This document shows, one piece after another, positions 49,442 through 56,959 of a stretch of 64,000 bases of DNA. The stretch covers positions 806,001 through 870,000 of the forward strand of contig CAWDUP010000007.1 of NCBI GenBank assembly GCA_963805505.1. The letters are read 5' to 3'. Within the stretch, counting starts at the first letter, position 1, and every line of letters starts with the position of its first letter. The position numbers and the translations under genes are program-made. Below the pieces are notes generated by a model. That model saw nothing but the letters and a program-made list of their open reading frames with translations. It made no database searches and was not told the origin of the DNA. This DNA comes from JANPBY01 sp963805505 (lineage in GTDB: Bacteria; Actinomycetota; Actinomycetes; DATJPE01).

Positions 49442-49996
49442 TCAGCGCGAACGGTAGTGCAGATAGACGACGCCGCTGGCGAAGCGACGTTCGTCGACGA
49501 GCTCGAGATCCCAGCGCAACCCATCCGGCAAAGCGGGAGTCCCTCCTCCAACGACCACCGGATTCTGGAACAGGTGAAGCTGGTCCACGAGGCCTGCGCG
49601 CAGGGCGTGCGCAGCCAACGTGGGTCCCCCGATGCCGACGTCACGGCTTGCTGAGGACACCAGCGAACGTACGGCTTCGGGGTCAAAGGTGCGCTCTATC
49701 GTGGTGCGCGCGGTCGAGACCTCCTCCAACGTGGTGGAGAAGACGACCTTGTCCACCGACCGCCAGATCGCTGCATAGTCGGAGATCGCCGCCGGCTCGC
49801 CCTCCGTGCGCATCGTCTCCCAGACCCGCATGACCTCATACATCCGGCGTCCCAAGAGATAGGTGCCCGCCTGTCGCTCGAGGTCGTTGACGAACGAATG
49901 AACCTCTTCGTCGGGCGCTGCCCAGTCGAAGGATCCGGCCGCGTCAGCGACGTAGCCGTCCAACGAGGTGATTGCGGAGTAGACGAGCAGCCCCAT
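49442..49996 (-). CDS. RibD C-terminal/dihydrofolate reductase-like protein
   Basis: A 184-aa DHFR-fold reductase of the YwjB/RibD_C type. It begins LLVYSAITSLDGYVADAAGSFDWAAPDEEVH, then LLGRRMYEVMRVWE, VVFSTTLEEV, DVGIGGPTLAAHALRAGLVDQLHLFQNPVVVGGG. These are RibD_C features; the true DHFR active-site pattern is not present, so folate reduction is unlikely or unproven. It lies 25 bp downstream of thyX on the same strand, where some actinobacteria have folA. The substrate is unknown. ATG 49996 was chosen because the extended frame enters thyX. Confidence 0.82.
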   Translation of the reverse strand: MGLLVYSAITSLDGYVADAAGSFDWAAPDEEVHSFVNDLERQAGTYLLGRRMYEVMRVWETMRTEGEPAAISDYAAIWRSVDKVVFSTTLEEVSTARTTIERTFDPEAVRSLVSSASRDVGIGGPTLAAHALRAGLVDQLHLFQNPVVVGGGTPALPDGLRWDLELVDERRFASGVVYLHYRSR

Positions 49997-50021
49997 GCCA
50001 AGACGTCCCTCGTCCGTTCGG

Positions 50022-50810
50022 TTAAGGGGCCACGCGGCCGTTGGCCACGAAGGCGGCATGGGTGATAGGCATCAACCGCGCCCACTCCTCTTCGTACCGC
50101 TCGGCAACCATCTCGATCTCGCGCTGCGGGTATGAGGGAAAGTGTGAGTCCTCGGCCGCGCGACGCAGCGACAGGAAGTTCATCAAGCTCCGAGCGTTCA
50201 AGGTGACGTAGGCCGAGGAGTAGATCGACACGGGCAACACCATCCGCGCGACTTCACGAGCCACCCCCGCGTCGAGCATCGTCAGGTAGGCGTCGTACGA
50301 CTGCCGCATCGAGGTCTTCATCTCACGATCGACCACGTCGGACTGTTCAGCCGTACCCTCGACGAACTCGTAGGCGCCGGCCTTGCCGATCTGGACCAGC
50401 CGCCGGTCCGCGCCGGGCACGTAGAACACCGGTCGCAGGACCCGATATCTCCCGCTCTCCTCGTTGTAGGACATGACTCGGTGTCGCATGTGCTCACGCC
50501 ACACGAAGATTGGTGCCTGCACGTAGAACGTCATCGTCGAGTGCTCGAACGGCGATCCGTGGCGCTCGCGCATGAGGAAGCGGATCAGCCCCGCCGATCC
50601 CGACGCGTCCGCGTCCACCTCGGCAAGGGTCTGTTCCCCGAGCGTCGACACGCGTGCCGCGAAGACCACATCGGCGTCGGCGGCCGCGGACTTCACGAGC
50701 TCGACGGTCACGTCGCTACGGAACTCCATCTCGAGGGCTGCTTCGGTCTCGGTGGGCGCTTCGGTGGTCACGGTCACGGAGCTCTCTGTCGTCTGCGTCA
50801 CGACCGTCAC
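50022..50810 (-). CDS. thyX: flavin-dependent thymidylate synthase ThyX
   Basis: Makes dTMP from dUMP with methylene-THF and FAD/NADPH. The signature RHRVMSYNEESGRY fits the ThyX RHR-x7-S motif, and HSTMTFYVQAPIFVWREHMRHR lies just before it. The start is uncertain: the extended frame reaches 50882, GTG 50810 gives 262 aa, and ATG 50729 starts right at the conserved MEFRSDV. GTG 50810 is a compromise. No thyA is in the window, so this could be the sole thymidylate synthase. It is followed by the RibD_C gene. Confidence 0.94.
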   Translation of the reverse strand: MTVVTQTTESSVTVTTEAPTETEAALEMEFRSDVTVELVKSAAADADVVFAARVSTLGEQTLAEVDADASGSAGLIRFLMRERHGSPFEHSTMTFYVQAPIFVWREHMRHRVMSYNEESGRYRVLRPVFYVPGADRRLVQIGKAGAYEFVEGTAEQSDVVDREMKTSMRQSYDAYLTMLDAGVAREVARMVLPVSIYSSAYVTLNARSLMNFLSLRRAAEDSHFPSYPQREIEMVAERYEEEWARLMPITHAAFVANGRVAP

Positions 50811-50901
50811 GCTACCCGTCCTGTCTCCTCGTCGACAGAACACGCGCCAGCGAGCCCGACCTGTCATCCGAGCGCCGGGCACCTGGAAGGAGTAGATGAG
50901 G

Positions 50902-50907
50902 CAGGAT
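50902..50907 (+). promoter_or_regulatory. -10 hexamer of the GNAT gene at 50915, leaderless start
   Basis: CAGGAT, 7 nt before GTG 50915. It favours that start over ATG 50924. Confidence 0.4.
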
Positions 50908-50914
50908 CGAGGAC

Positions 50915-51457
50915 GTGGCGGACATGAGCGTGCGACCAGCTAGAGCAACCGACGCCGAAGGCGCCGCTGCGGCGCAGCTCGCCGCTTGGCGCGCGGACCG
51001 TGAGCTGCCCGGACGGGTCCTGGACGGGCTGGACCGGGACGCCCTGGCCGACCAGTGGAGTGCGGCAGCCGTACGGCCTCCGTCTGTGCGTCATCGAGTG
51101 CTGGTCGCGGTCGAGGGATCCGCGGAAGGGGACGTGGTCGTGGGCGTCGCGGCGACCGGACCGGCCGCCGATCCTGACCGGGACCCCAGCGCCGACGGCG
51201 ACCTCATCGCCTTGGCCGTCCACCCGGACTTCCGCCGGCGGGGCCACGGATCGCGCCTGCTTCAGGCGGCGGCCGACACCTTGGTAGCCGCGTCCTTCAC
51301 GGCTGCGTACACCTGGGTGGAGTCGCACGACGACGCGGGGCGTGCCTTCCTGGTGTCGAGCGGCTGGGCTCCCGACGGCGCCCACCGCACCCTTGACCTC
51401 GACGGCACCGGAGAGGTGACCCTCACCGAGGTGCGGCTCCACACCTCCCTCACCTGA
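50915..51457 (+). CDS. GNAT-family N-acetyltransferase
   Basis: A 180-aa acetyltransferase. The N terminus reads MSVRPARATDAEGAAAAQLAAWR, the acetyl-CoA motif is LAVHPDFRRRGHGSRLLQAA, and near the C terminus ESHDDAGRAFLVSSGWAPDGAHR. GTG 50915 is favoured by the -10 hexamer, with ATG 50924 (MSVRPA) as the alternative. The substrate is unknown. It is divergent from thyX and converges with an EamA transporter. No operon context. Confidence 0.88.
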   Translation: MADMSVRPARATDAEGAAAAQLAAWRADRELPGRVLDGLDRDALADQWSAAAVRPPSVRHRVLVAVEGSAEGDVVVGVAATGPAADPDRDPSADGDLIALAVHPDFRRRGHGSRLLQAAADTLVAASFTAAYTWVESHDDAGRAFLVSSGWAPDGAHRTLDLDGTGEVTLTEVRLHTSLT

Positions 51458-51536
51458 GACCCACGCTCCTTGGCCTGCGCCCGGATCGCGATCCCCGCCC
51501 ACGTGATGGGGCGTGCCCACGGGCGATTGGTCACCG

Positions 51537-52484
51537 CTACGGCTCGTTGAGCGCGAGGTGTCCAGGGGCCGTGGCGGCTCGCGCGCGCTGTGTCCACACC
51601 ACGCACGCCAGGACCACAGCCGCGGCAATCACCGTGAGCCACCCCACGGATTCTCCCAGCAGGAGAACCGACCACGTGAGGGTCAACAACGGCTGAAGGA
51701 GCTGGACCTGCGAGGCTCGAGCGACCCCGGCACCATGAAGACCGGCGTACCACGCGAAGAAGCCGATATACATCGAGACCAGCGCGAGGTAGAGCAACGC
51801 GGCCGTCGACTCGGCGGTCGGTGCCCGATCTGGGTCCGACGCCACCCATGACACGATCGAGGCCGCGACGGTCACCGGCAACATGACGACGAGTACCCAC
51901 GAGATGACCTGCCATCCCGCCATCCGCCGGGCGAGGACGGCACCCTCGACGTACCCGTACGCCGCCGCCAGCACGGCGCCGAGGAGCAGCACGTCGGCGA
52001 CCAGGTCACCGCCGCTCGCACCACCGCGCGACAACGCGAAAGCGGCCAACGCCGCCGTGCCACACACGGCCGCCGACCAAAATGCCTTCGACGGGTTTTC
52101 ACCGGTTCGAGCGACCCCGAGCACAGCTGTTGCGATCGGCAGCCCGGCGATGACCACGGCCGCGTGCGCCGAAGTGGTCGACTGGAGCGCCACCGTGGTG
52201 AGGACTGGAAAGCCGATCACAACGCCCAGCCCGATGCCGATCAGTGGCCGGAGCGCGTATCGCCCCGGCCAGCCAACCCCGGCCAAACGGATCACCACAA
52301 CGGCTACTGCGCCGGCGATTGCGGCCCTCCCCATGGAGATGACAGCCGGGTCATAGCCGCGCAGCGCGATCTTCGTGAAAGGCAGCGTGAACGAGAACAT
52401 GACGACGGCGGCCAGTGCGAGAACGAGGCCCCGCCGCGCAGCCGAACCGCCAGGGGTGACCTGGCGCTCGGGAGACGACACCAC
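51537..52484 (-). CDS. EamA/DMT-family transporter
   Basis: A 315-aa protein with about ten hydrophobic helices and two EamA repeats. The first begins VLALAAVVMFSFTLPFTKIALRGYDPAV, and the second has LLYLALVSMYIGFFAWYAGLHGAGVARASQVQLLQPLLTLTWSVLLLGE, the usual GES/LQP-type ending. It may export amino acids or other metabolites; the substrate is unknown. The GTG start lies close to the DUF2461 start on the other strand (37 bp). A TAGGCT hexamer lies only 3 nt upstream, too near to call leaderless with confidence. Confidence 0.9.
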   Translation of the reverse strand: MVSSPERQVTPGGSAARRGLVLALAAVVMFSFTLPFTKIALRGYDPAVISMGRAAIAGAVAVVVIRLAGVGWPGRYALRPLIGIGLGVVIGFPVLTTVALQSTTSAHAAVVIAGLPIATAVLGVARTGENPSKAFWSAAVCGTAALAAFALSRGGASGGDLVADVLLLGAVLAAAYGYVEGAVLARRMAGWQVISWVLVVMLPVTVAASIVSWVASDPDRAPTAESTAALLYLALVSMYIGFFAWYAGLHGAGVARASQVQLLQPLLTLTWSVLLLGESVGWLTVIAAAVVLACVVWTQRARAATAPGHLALNEP

Positions 52485-52509
52485 TCCAGCCTAAGGAGGG
52501 GGCTGATGC

Positions 52510-52515
52510 CAGGAT
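52510..52515 (+). promoter_or_regulatory. DUF2461-azlCD-PH operon -10 hexamer, leaderless start
   Basis: CAGGAT, 6 nt before ATG 52522. Confidence 0.4.
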
Positions 52516-52521
52516 GAGGCG

Positions 52522-53181
52522 ATGAGCTCCACCGGGATCCCCGCTGCCGCCTTCGACTTCTATGACGAGTTGGCTGCCGACAACACACGCTCCTGGTGGA
52601 TGGCGCACAAGCCGGCCTACGAGTCCGAGGTCCGGGCTCCCGTGATCGGCATGCTCGCCGAGCTCCAGGACGAGTTCGGGGCCGGGCACGTCTTCCGGCC
52701 CTACCGCGATGTGCGGTTCGCCAAGGACAAGACACCGTACAAGGATCACCAAGGCGCCTTCGTCGGCGTCGAAGACGCCATGGGGTACTACCTTCAGGTG
52801 TCCGCCACAGGGCTGATGGTGGCCGCCGGGTGGTACTCCCCGCAGGGTCGCCAGATCGACCGCTACCGAGCCGCCGTCGACGGACCCGCCGGTGGCGAGC
52901 TCGAGCGGGCGCTGGCCAAAGTCACGGGGAAGCGGTCGCCGTACTCCCTCGACGGCAACGCTCTCAAGACCTTTCCGCGAGGTTGGCCACCGGACCATCC
53001 GAGGATCGAGCTCCTCCGGCTCCGGCGCTTGACCTTGTCGCGGAGCTTCCCCCCGGCAGACTGGATGGCCACGCGCGAGGCGGTCACGCGCGTGCGCAAG
53101 GACTGGCGCGCCCTCAGGCCAGTGGTCGAGTGGCTGGCCGACCACGTCGGGCCCGGATCCGATCCGCGCGAGCCCGACTGA
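52522..53181 (+). CDS. DUF2461 family protein
   Basis: A 219-aa soluble protein. The pattern FDFYDELAADNTRSWWMAHKPAYESEVRAP, then RFAKDKTPYKDHQGAF and GYYLQVSATGLMVAAGWYSP, matches DUF2461, whose function is not known. It starts the AzlCD-PH operon and its stop shares a base with the azlC ATG (TGATG). There is no evident functional link between the two. Confidence 0.86.
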   Translation: MSSTGIPAAAFDFYDELAADNTRSWWMAHKPAYESEVRAPVIGMLAELQDEFGAGHVFRPYRDVRFAKDKTPYKDHQGAFVGVEDAMGYYLQVSATGLMVAAGWYSPQGRQIDRYRAAVDGPAGGELERALAKVTGKRSPYSLDGNALKTFPRGWPPDHPRIELLRLRRLTLSRSFPPADWMATREAVTRVRKDWRALRPVVEWLADHVGPGSDPREPD

Positions 53182-53909
53182 TGAGCCCGCCGACCGCCGC
53201 CATCCCGTGGGAGCACACCAGGCGCGTCGTCGTACGCGACTCTGTCGGCCTCGGTGTGGCAGTGGGCGCCTACGGCATCTCCTACGGCGCGCTGGCCGTC
53301 ACGTCCGGGTTGAGCATTCTTGCGACGTGCGCGCTGTCCGTACTCGCCTTCACGGGCGGCTCGCAGTTCGCCTTCATCGGGATCCTCGGCTCAGGCGGCT
53401 CGCCGTGGTCGGGAGCGGCCACCGGCCTCCTGCTCGGTGTTCGGAACACGCTGTACGGGCTCCGTCTGAGCGCTCTGCTCGGGCTGAGGGGCGGCCGGCA
53501 GCGCCTCGTCGGCGCACAGCTGGTGATCGACGAGACGACAGCGATGGCGGTCTCCCATGAGGACGACGCCGATCCCCGGCCTGGACGCCTGGCCTTCTGG
53601 ACCACGGGACTGGCCGTCTTCACCTGCTGGAATCTCGCCACCCTGGTCGGTGCAGTCAGCGTCTCCGCGGTCGGGGACCCCACCGACTGGGGACTGGATG
53701 CCGCCGTCCCGGCTGCGTTCCTGGCTCTGCTCTGGCCACGACTGAGCTCCTCGCTCCCGCGTCTGGTGGCCCTGGGCGGGGCGGCAGTGGCCCTCGTGCT
53801 CACGCCGCTCGTGACGCCTGGCATTCCGGTGCTCGCCGCGGGCCTTGTCGCCGTGGTGGCGGGTCTGCTGCAGACGCGACCGCAGGCGATCGATCGACCC
53901 GCCCCATGA
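53181..53909 (+). CDS. azlC: AzlC branched-chain amino acid exporter subunit
   Basis: A 242-aa membrane protein with about six to seven helices. AzlC features are GVAVGAYGISYGALAVTSGLS, LAFTGGSQFAFIGILGSGG and LLLGVRNTLYGLRL near the N terminus, ending with LTPLVTPGIPVLAAGLVAVVAGLL. It works with AzlD as an exporter of branched-chain and other amino acids. The ATG overlaps the DUF2461 stop (TGATG), and the stop overlaps the azlD start by 4 nt. An extended frame exists upstream but is antisense-like and rejected. Confidence 0.91.
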   Translation: MSPPTAAIPWEHTRRVVVRDSVGLGVAVGAYGISYGALAVTSGLSILATCALSVLAFTGGSQFAFIGILGSGGSPWSGAATGLLLGVRNTLYGLRLSALLGLRGGRQRLVGAQLVIDETTAMAVSHEDDADPRPGRLAFWTTGLAVFTCWNLATLVGAVSVSAVGDPTDWGLDAAVPAAFLALLWPRLSSSLPRLVALGGAAVALVLTPLVTPGIPVLAAGLVAVVAGLLQTRPQAIDRPAP

Positions 53910-54220
53910 GCGCCACCTGGGCGGCCCTGCTCTCGATGGCGATCGGCTGCTACGCGCTCAAGCTGGCTGGCGTCTCGATCCCCGAAGCGGTTCTCGACAA
54001 TGCGCGCGTCCGCGCCATCGCCGTGCTGCTCCCCGTGGCCCTGCTCGCCGGGCTCACAGCGGTCCAGACCTTCTCCGACGGGAACGGGCTGGTCCTGGAC
54101 GCTCGGGCAGCTGGGGTCGCCGCAGCCGCTGTCGCCCTGCTGATGCGGGCTCCCTTTCTGCTCGTCATCATCGTCGCGGCGGCCGTCGCGGCGGCCCTGC
54201 GCGCGCTGGGGATCGGCTGA
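53906..54220 (+). CDS. azlD: AzlD branched-chain amino acid exporter subunit
   Basis: A 104-aa partner of AzlC with three hydrophobic helices: MSATWAALLSMAIGCYALKLAG, IAVLLPVALLAGLTAVQTF, and VAAAAVALLMRAPFLLVIIVAAAVAAALRALG. The usual AzlD N-terminal and final helix patterns are present. It starts 4 nt inside azlC, so the two are co-translated in the stoichiometry of a two-subunit exporter. Confidence 0.91.
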   Translation: MSATWAALLSMAIGCYALKLAGVSIPEAVLDNARVRAIAVLLPVALLAGLTAVQTFSDGNGLVLDARAAGVAAAAVALLMRAPFLLVIIVAAAVAAALRALGIG

Positions 54221-54221
54221 C

Positions 54222-54782
54222 ATGGCGAGCGGTTGGAAATTCTGGCCGGAAAAGCCGCCGGGACCCGTCGACGACGCGTTCGTCCAGAAGAACTGGGTGC
54301 GGCCCTACCGGCCTGGCCCGTTCCGCGTGGCCATGGCACTGCTCGTCTTCGCTGTCACGGTCTATGCCACCTTCGCCGGGGTCATCGCGGTCTTGACCAC
54401 CCCCACGGGTCTGGGGCGGCTGATCGCCGCGGTGATCACCGTGGTCATCGCGGGTTCGCTGGCGCTGCTCGGCTCGCGGCTCATGGCGACCGGGGTATGG
54501 GTCAACGACTTCGGGGTGCGGATCTACGGACTGGTGCGCACCGAGCGGATCCCCTGGTCGGCGATCGCTGACGTCCGTCGCGTGAGCGGCGGCGCGCGGT
54601 TGCTCGGCAGCCCGTTGCGCAGCTCCGGAAACACGGTATGGATCGTCTTGTTGGACGGTTCTGACCGGGAGACACCCGTCGCCAGTCGCGGACCTGATTT
54701 TTTTGGCCGGCACGAGGCCTACGACATGGCCGCCGGGGCGGTCGAACGATGGTTCGAGGAGACCCGTTCCAGCGGCGGTTGA
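54222..54782 (+). CDS. membrane PH-domain protein (bPH2-like)
   Basis: A 186-aa protein. A cytosolic N-terminal stretch (WKFWPEKPPGPVDDAFVQKNWVRPYRPGPF) is followed by two membrane helices at about 35-80. A bacterial PH-like domain follows (VNDFGVRIYGLVRTERIPWSAIADVRRVSGG; VWIVLLDGSDRETPVASRGPDFFG). The first segment resembles small actinobacterial PH-domain proteins. It starts 1 nt after the azlD stop, so it belongs to the DUF2461-azlC-azlD-PH operon, and converges with dapB. The function is unknown. Confidence 0.8.
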   Translation: MASGWKFWPEKPPGPVDDAFVQKNWVRPYRPGPFRVAMALLVFAVTVYATFAGVIAVLTTPTGLGRLIAAVITVVIAGSLALLGSRLMATGVWVNDFGVRIYGLVRTERIPWSAIADVRRVSGGARLLGSPLRSSGNTVWIVLLDGSDRETPVASRGPDFFGRHEAYDMAAGAVERWFEETRSSGG

Positions 54783-54812
54783 GGCAGTCGTCAGGGATCG
54801 CTGGACACGTGG

Positions 54813-55562
54813 TCACAACCCGAGAAGGGCTTCGATACCTACCGTCAAGCCGGGGCGGGAAACGACCTCTCGCACCGCAAGCAGGACCCCGGGCATGAAC
54901 GAGCCGCGGTTGAGGGAGTCATGTCGAAGCGTCAGGGTCTCGCCTGGCCCGCCGAGCAGAACCTCCTCATGAGCGACCAGGCCGCGCAGCCGCACCGAGT
55001 GCACCGGGATTCCGTCGACCGACGCTCCGCGTGCGCCAGGAAGACCATGGGAGGTGGCGTCCGGCATCGCAGGGCTTCGGGTAGCAAGGCGTGCGGCAGC
55101 GATGCCGCGAGCTGTGTGCTGTGCTGTGCCGGAAGGAGCATCGACCTTGTCCGGGTGGTGCAGCTCGATGACCTCGACGGACTCGAAGTGCGGTGCCGCC
55201 AGCGCGGCGAAGCGCATGAGGAGGACGGCTCCGATCCCGAAGTTCGGTGCGATCACGACGCCGACCGACGGCTGTTGCGTCAGCCAGCTGCGCACCGTGG
55301 CCAGCCGGTCTTCGTCGAATCCAGTCGTGCCCACCACGGCATGGATCCCCGCGTCGATCAGCCACTTGAGGGTTTCCATCGTCGCGTCCGGATGGGTGAA
55401 GTCCACGGCGACCTCGACCCCTGCGGTCGTCAGCTCATCGAGCGGGTCTGCGAGGTCCACCGCCGCGACGCGTTGCAGGTCGGACGCGGTGTCGACCGCT
55501 AGACAGACCTCTTGGCCCATTCGTCCCTGCGCGCCGACCACGCCAACCTTGATCACGGCCAT
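54813..55562 (-). CDS. dapB: 4-hydroxy-tetrahydrodipicolinate reductase
   Basis: NAD(P)H-dependent second enzyme of the DAP pathway, 249 aa. The Rossmann motif is VGVVGAQGRMGQEVCLAV. The active-site motif is ELHHPDKVDAPSGTA, with the conserved His pair, Lys and the substrate-binding GT. PNFGIGAVLLMRFA and GTTGF are also present. The N-terminal AVIKVGVVGA is usual. A CACACT hexamer 7 nt before the ATG may be the -10. It lies downstream of the M16 peptidase (43 bp, same strand), the order seen in other actinobacteria. Confidence 0.95.
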   Translation of the reverse strand: MAVIKVGVVGAQGRMGQEVCLAVDTASDLQRVAAVDLADPLDELTTAGVEVAVDFTHPDATMETLKWLIDAGIHAVVGTTGFDEDRLATVRSWLTQQPSVGVVIAPNFGIGAVLLMRFAALAAPHFESVEVIELHHPDKVDAPSGTAQHTARGIAAARLATRSPAMPDATSHGLPGARGASVDGIPVHSVRLRGLVAHEEVLLGGPGETLTLRHDSLNRGSFMPGVLLAVREVVSRPGLTVGIEALLGL

Positions 55563-55604
55563 ACGGTGCAGTGTGTCAGGCGCGCGCGTCGCAACGGGCC
55601 GGCA

Positions 55605-56951
55605 TCAAGCCACAGCGGCGGAGAAGTCCCTGTCGGGTTCGAAGGGACCCACAACGGCCAAGGTCGGTCGCGCCTCCAGGAGGTCAGCGGCGACCTCGCG
55701 GACGTCGTCCAACGTGACGCGCGCGATCCGCGCCAGTGACTCGTTCAGGCTGAGGATCTCACCGTGTACGAGCTCTCCCTTGCCCAGCCGCACCATCCGC
55801 GAACCGGTGTCCTCCATGCCCAGCACCATCGAACCGCGCAGCTGGCCGTTTGCTCGAGCCAGCTCTTCAGGTGTGATCCCATGGTCGGCGACGCTCTGGA
55901 GCTCGGTGCGGCACAGGTCTAGAACCTGGTCGACCTTGCCGGGCGCGCAGCCGGCGTAGACCGCCCAGAGTCCAGCACCTGTGTACTGGGACGCGTAGGA
56001 GTAGACCGAGTAGGCCAGTCCCCTCTTCTCCCGGACCTCCTGGAACAACCGCGAGGACATACCGCCTCCGAGCGCAGCGTTGAGGACGCCGAGCGCGTAG
56101 CGGCGATCGTCGCGGCGGGACAGGCCGGGCACACCTAGGACGATGTTGGCCTGCTCCGTGTGACGTGTGGTCAGGTGCACTCCCGGCCGGGCCCTCAGCT
56201 GGGCACGGGTGTGACGAGAGCTGATGGGTGCGACGTCGCTGTCTGCTGCGTCCAACAGACCAGCCAGGCTCTTCTTGACGAGTCGGACCACGGCGGAGTG
56301 GTCCACGTGACCGGTAACCGCGACAACGAGGTTGTCGAGGGTGTAGTTGCGCCGGTAGTAGCCGTTGATGGTCGTCCGACTCAACGCCTTGATCGAGTCT
56401 TCGGTGCCGAGGATGGGTCGGCCCAGCGGCGTGTCGCCGAAAACCGCCTGGGCGAACATGTCGTGCACCGAATCTGCAGGATCGTCGTCGTTCATGGCGA
56501 TCTCTTCGAGGATGACCCCGCGTTCGCTGTCGACGTCCTCGACAGTGACCAGCGCGGAACTGACCACGTCGCAGATGACGTCGACGGCGATCGGCAGGTC
56601 GTCGTCCAGAACACGAGCGTAGAAGCAGGTGTATTCCTTCGCGGTGAAGGCATTCATCTCTCCGCCGACGGCATCCAGCGCCGAGGAGATGTCCAGTGCG
56701 GAGCGACGGGTCGTGCCTTTGAACAGCAGATGCTCGAGATAGTGCGAACAACCTTGCTGACGCCGGCTCTCATCGCGGCTGCCGACGCCCACCCAGATTC
56801 CGAAGGACACCGACCGAACGCCGGGAACGTGCTCGGTGAGGACCCGCAGGCCGCCCGGGAGGACCGTTCGGCGGACAAGTCCGCCTTCGGCCTCCCGGAC
56901 GAGCGTGCGCGTTGAGCCGACCGGCTGGTCGGCCGCCTGCAAGGCAGCCAC
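55605..56951 (-). CDS. M16 zinc protease (PepR-type)
   Basis: A 448-aa insulinase-family metallopeptidase. The zinc motif HxxEH is HYLEHLLFKGT at 70-80. The third ligand Glu lies about 75 residues further on, in SERGVILEEIAMND. A second, inactive half follows, with RARPGVHLTTRHTEQANIVLGVPG. Mycobacterial PepR is the orthologue downstream of pnp. The start ATG lies 8 nt after the pnp stop, so it is co-transcribed with pnp. The substrate is unknown. Confidence 0.93.
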   Translation of the reverse strand: MAALQAADQPVGSTRTLVREAEGGLVRRTVLPGGLRVLTEHVPGVRSVSFGIWVGVGSRDESRRQQGCSHYLEHLLFKGTTRRSALDISSALDAVGGEMNAFTAKEYTCFYARVLDDDLPIAVDVICDVVSSALVTVEDVDSERGVILEEIAMNDDDPADSVHDMFAQAVFGDTPLGRPILGTEDSIKALSRTTINGYYRRNYTLDNLVVAVTGHVDHSAVVRLVKKSLAGLLDAADSDVAPISSRHTRAQLRARPGVHLTTRHTEQANIVLGVPGLSRRDDRRYALGVLNAALGGGMSSRLFQEVREKRGLAYSVYSYASQYTGAGLWAVYAGCAPGKVDQVLDLCRTELQSVADHGITPEELARANGQLRGSMVLGMEDTGSRMVRLGKGELVHGEILSLNESLARIARVTLDDVREVAADLLEARPTLAVVGPFEPDRDFSAAVA

Positions 56952-56959
56952 CGAGCGGC

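Noticed and set aside
50022..50882. Use of ATG 50882 as the thyX start
   Set aside because: The added 24 residues are Arg/Cys-rich and run against the divergent GNAT promoter; conservation begins much later.
51483..51494. GGATCGCGATCC palindrome between the GNAT and EamA genes as a terminator
   Set aside because: A 12-bp perfect palindrome without loop or U run in GC-rich DNA is too weak to call.
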